64,000 nucleotides of DNA from Smittia aterrima (lineage: Eukaryota > Arthropoda > Insecta > Diptera > Chironomidae): positions 22,196,854 through 22,260,853 of the forward strand of contig CP093830.1 in assembly GCA_033063855.1 (NCBI GenBank), written 5' to 3'. Of the stretch, positions 62,336 to 64,000 are shown one piece after another. The first letter of the stretch is position 1. Every line of letters begins with the position of its first letter. The notes beneath the pieces are model-generated. The model made no database searches, was not told the origin of the DNA, and saw nothing but the letters and a program-made list of their open reading frames with translations. A program made the position numbers and the translations under genes.

Positions 62336-64000
62336 AGTTGAATTTTAATTAACTTTTCTGTTTTATTTCGTCGTCAAGTCCAGCGATTTTCTTCGGCTCT
62401 TAAACTTTTCTATTTACATCCATTTTGAAAAAGTTTATGAAGCTTATCTTCATATTGTTTAGAATAATAATCATAGACAAAGATTCATTGCAGAGACTAG
62501 TCTTGCATCCTAGCGAAATTAATATTTATGAGTTTCTTCTCTTTTATCTTCTTCGACTACGGTGAACGGTTTTCAACAATTGATTAAGTTCATTTTAAAT
62601 TTCCATTTCTCATTGTTAACATCATCTATATTGCAATCAAAATGAATTTCGACATCAGTTTAACCAACGAAACGAGGAGTAGTGACAGCTGAAGAAATTG
62701 AATTAAATGATGTTTTAAAATCAAAATAGTTTGATGCGAAGATTAAGCAGAAAAAAAACTTTAAACTTTTCTTATTGAATTTTCGTTCTCCGACTTTGCT
62801 GAGCTTTAAGTTTTTTGTTTTCTTGAACTCAAAGTGTCTCTTGAAGTTTTCTAATTTAAATATTTTCGTACTTCCTTTTAGGCTATAAATTTGATTTTGA
62901 AAACTAAAATTCTGTCATTTCTGGTGACACTTTCTGTCAAAAACAAAAGCTTTGAGTTCAAACTTCCGCTCGTGTGCCCTTTCAAATTTTGATTCGTTAA
63001 GAAGAAGCTCCCACATCTCCAGGCTTTTGTTGACGATGCCATGAATAGATTCAACCCAGCCAACTTGTTAACAATCATGAGACTTCAGCCTCAAGCATCT
63101 ATCGGTGTGAAAATTCTCATAAAAAAGTCTTCTTCAAGTACTCGATGCTGAACCTCAAAAAAAGTTTACTTTTCTCGAATAAATTGCATCTAATATTGCC
63201 ACTGCTGCTTTCACGTCTCAAATTCACCTAATTGGTTTATTTTCGTACTCAGAGTTATGTTTGCTTAAATATTTTATCAGCTTGAGAGGAGTAGGAGGGC
63301 GTGTTAGCACTCCTTACTCCTTTCGCCCTATGTTTCACGACCATCATAATATTTTTACACCAATGAGCTTCAATTTTTCATCGTCGTAAATGTTAACTAT
63401 TTGTTTTCAACAAAAAAAATATCAAAACCTTTTTTCTTTCTCTTTGTGAAACCGAGAATCATGAGAGCAAATCTGGAGAAGATAATTAATCATGATTTCG
63501 GTGTTTTTGCTTGTAGAGCTTGACTAGAGGGATGAGACTGCTCACCTCTTGGCAGTGCCATGGGGGCGATTTGTGTTTTCAATTAAAATTCTGTAAAACT
63601 TTCGCTCTTCTCTTCTGGCTCATGTTTTTGTCATTTAACTAAGATGAGTGCTCAGGCTGCTGGAAATTATTGGGACAACGAGGGTGCTTGTTATTCTCAA
63701 TCATGTCACAAACATTTCTCGTTATTGCTCCCAACGACAAACTCCCAAATGCACTGCGATTGCCGTGGGAAATAAAATAGAAACGTTTTTGAGCTTTTTT
63801 TTCTTTTGTTCGAGAGTGATTGTTATGGAAATTTTTCTCTGTTTGTAGGAGCAGACTCAGCAGATGAATCTGGGCATGTCGGTCATAAAAACACAAGAGG
63901 CACTCATCATTAAAATTGCACATAAAACCGTCAATAATACAATGTTCATGTTGTTGCTAGCTGTTAACTCAAATTGTTATTGTGGGCACCTGGGAACGAA
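62336..64000. other. Intergenic DNA, no gene recognised
   Basis: No convincing exon was seen. A short + strand ORF starting at 63645 (MSAQAAGNYWDNEG before a weak GTGCTT donor) could be the first exon of a gene beyond the window, but nothing supports it further. A - strand stretch at 62878-63078 reads somewhat protein-like but matches no family I know. Confidence 0.4.

Noticed and set aside
62878..63120. - strand text that looks slightly like a decayed transposase
   Set aside because: Stops interrupt it, no catalytic motif or terminal repeats are visible, and the resemblance is too weak to name.

Overview
The window is nuclear DNA from an insect, most likely a dipteran. It is AT-rich, with short introns inside genes, a few multi-kilobase introns, consensus GT/AG splice sites, and proteins whose closest relatives I know from Drosophila and mosquitoes. 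A nematoceran midge or mosquito-like fly fits best, but the species cannot be read from the sequence. I found six protein-coding genes, one pseudogene fragment and one unusual pair of long direct repeats. Exon models were built by hand from splice sites. Every model keeps phase from exon to exon and gives a total length divisible by three.

Left part (1-4216, + strand): the last exons of gene A, a cysteine-rich extracellular protein whose 5' part lies outside the window. A full-length paralogue, gene B, runs in the opposite direction (42761 down to 21942, - strand). The two genes therefore sit tail to tail, about 17.7 kb apart. They share exon borders, cysteines and a dibasic cleavage motif, but differ by one intron and by the length of one linker exon.

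Between them (9161-13340) is a seven-exon Piwi-clade Argonaute gene on the - strand, coding for 847 aa with the slicer residues intact. It sits in a block of about 3.7 kb flanked by two roughly 250-bp direct repeats that are nearly identical. The block also holds a broken, frameshifted piece of exportin-1 (CRM1/emb), which starts right where the left repeat ends and lies antisense to the Piwi 3' end. This is the most unusual structure in the window. The remaining intergenic DNA (4225-9160 and 13341-21941) shows nothing recognisable.

Right part (44193-62335): a long - strand gene (coding 60056 to 44193) is the orthologue of Drosophila GUK-holder / vertebrate NHS. It has an N-terminal WAVE-homology domain, the conserved NHS-type internal motif, two possible C-termini (one ending in the PDZ ligand ETAL) and a possible second first exon. 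Divergent from it on the + strand are two small housekeeping genes in tandem: a mitochondrial BolA-like protein 3 and V-ATPase subunit F (Vha14-1).

The last 1.7 kb and the large introns contain only short ORFs that I could not support as genes.
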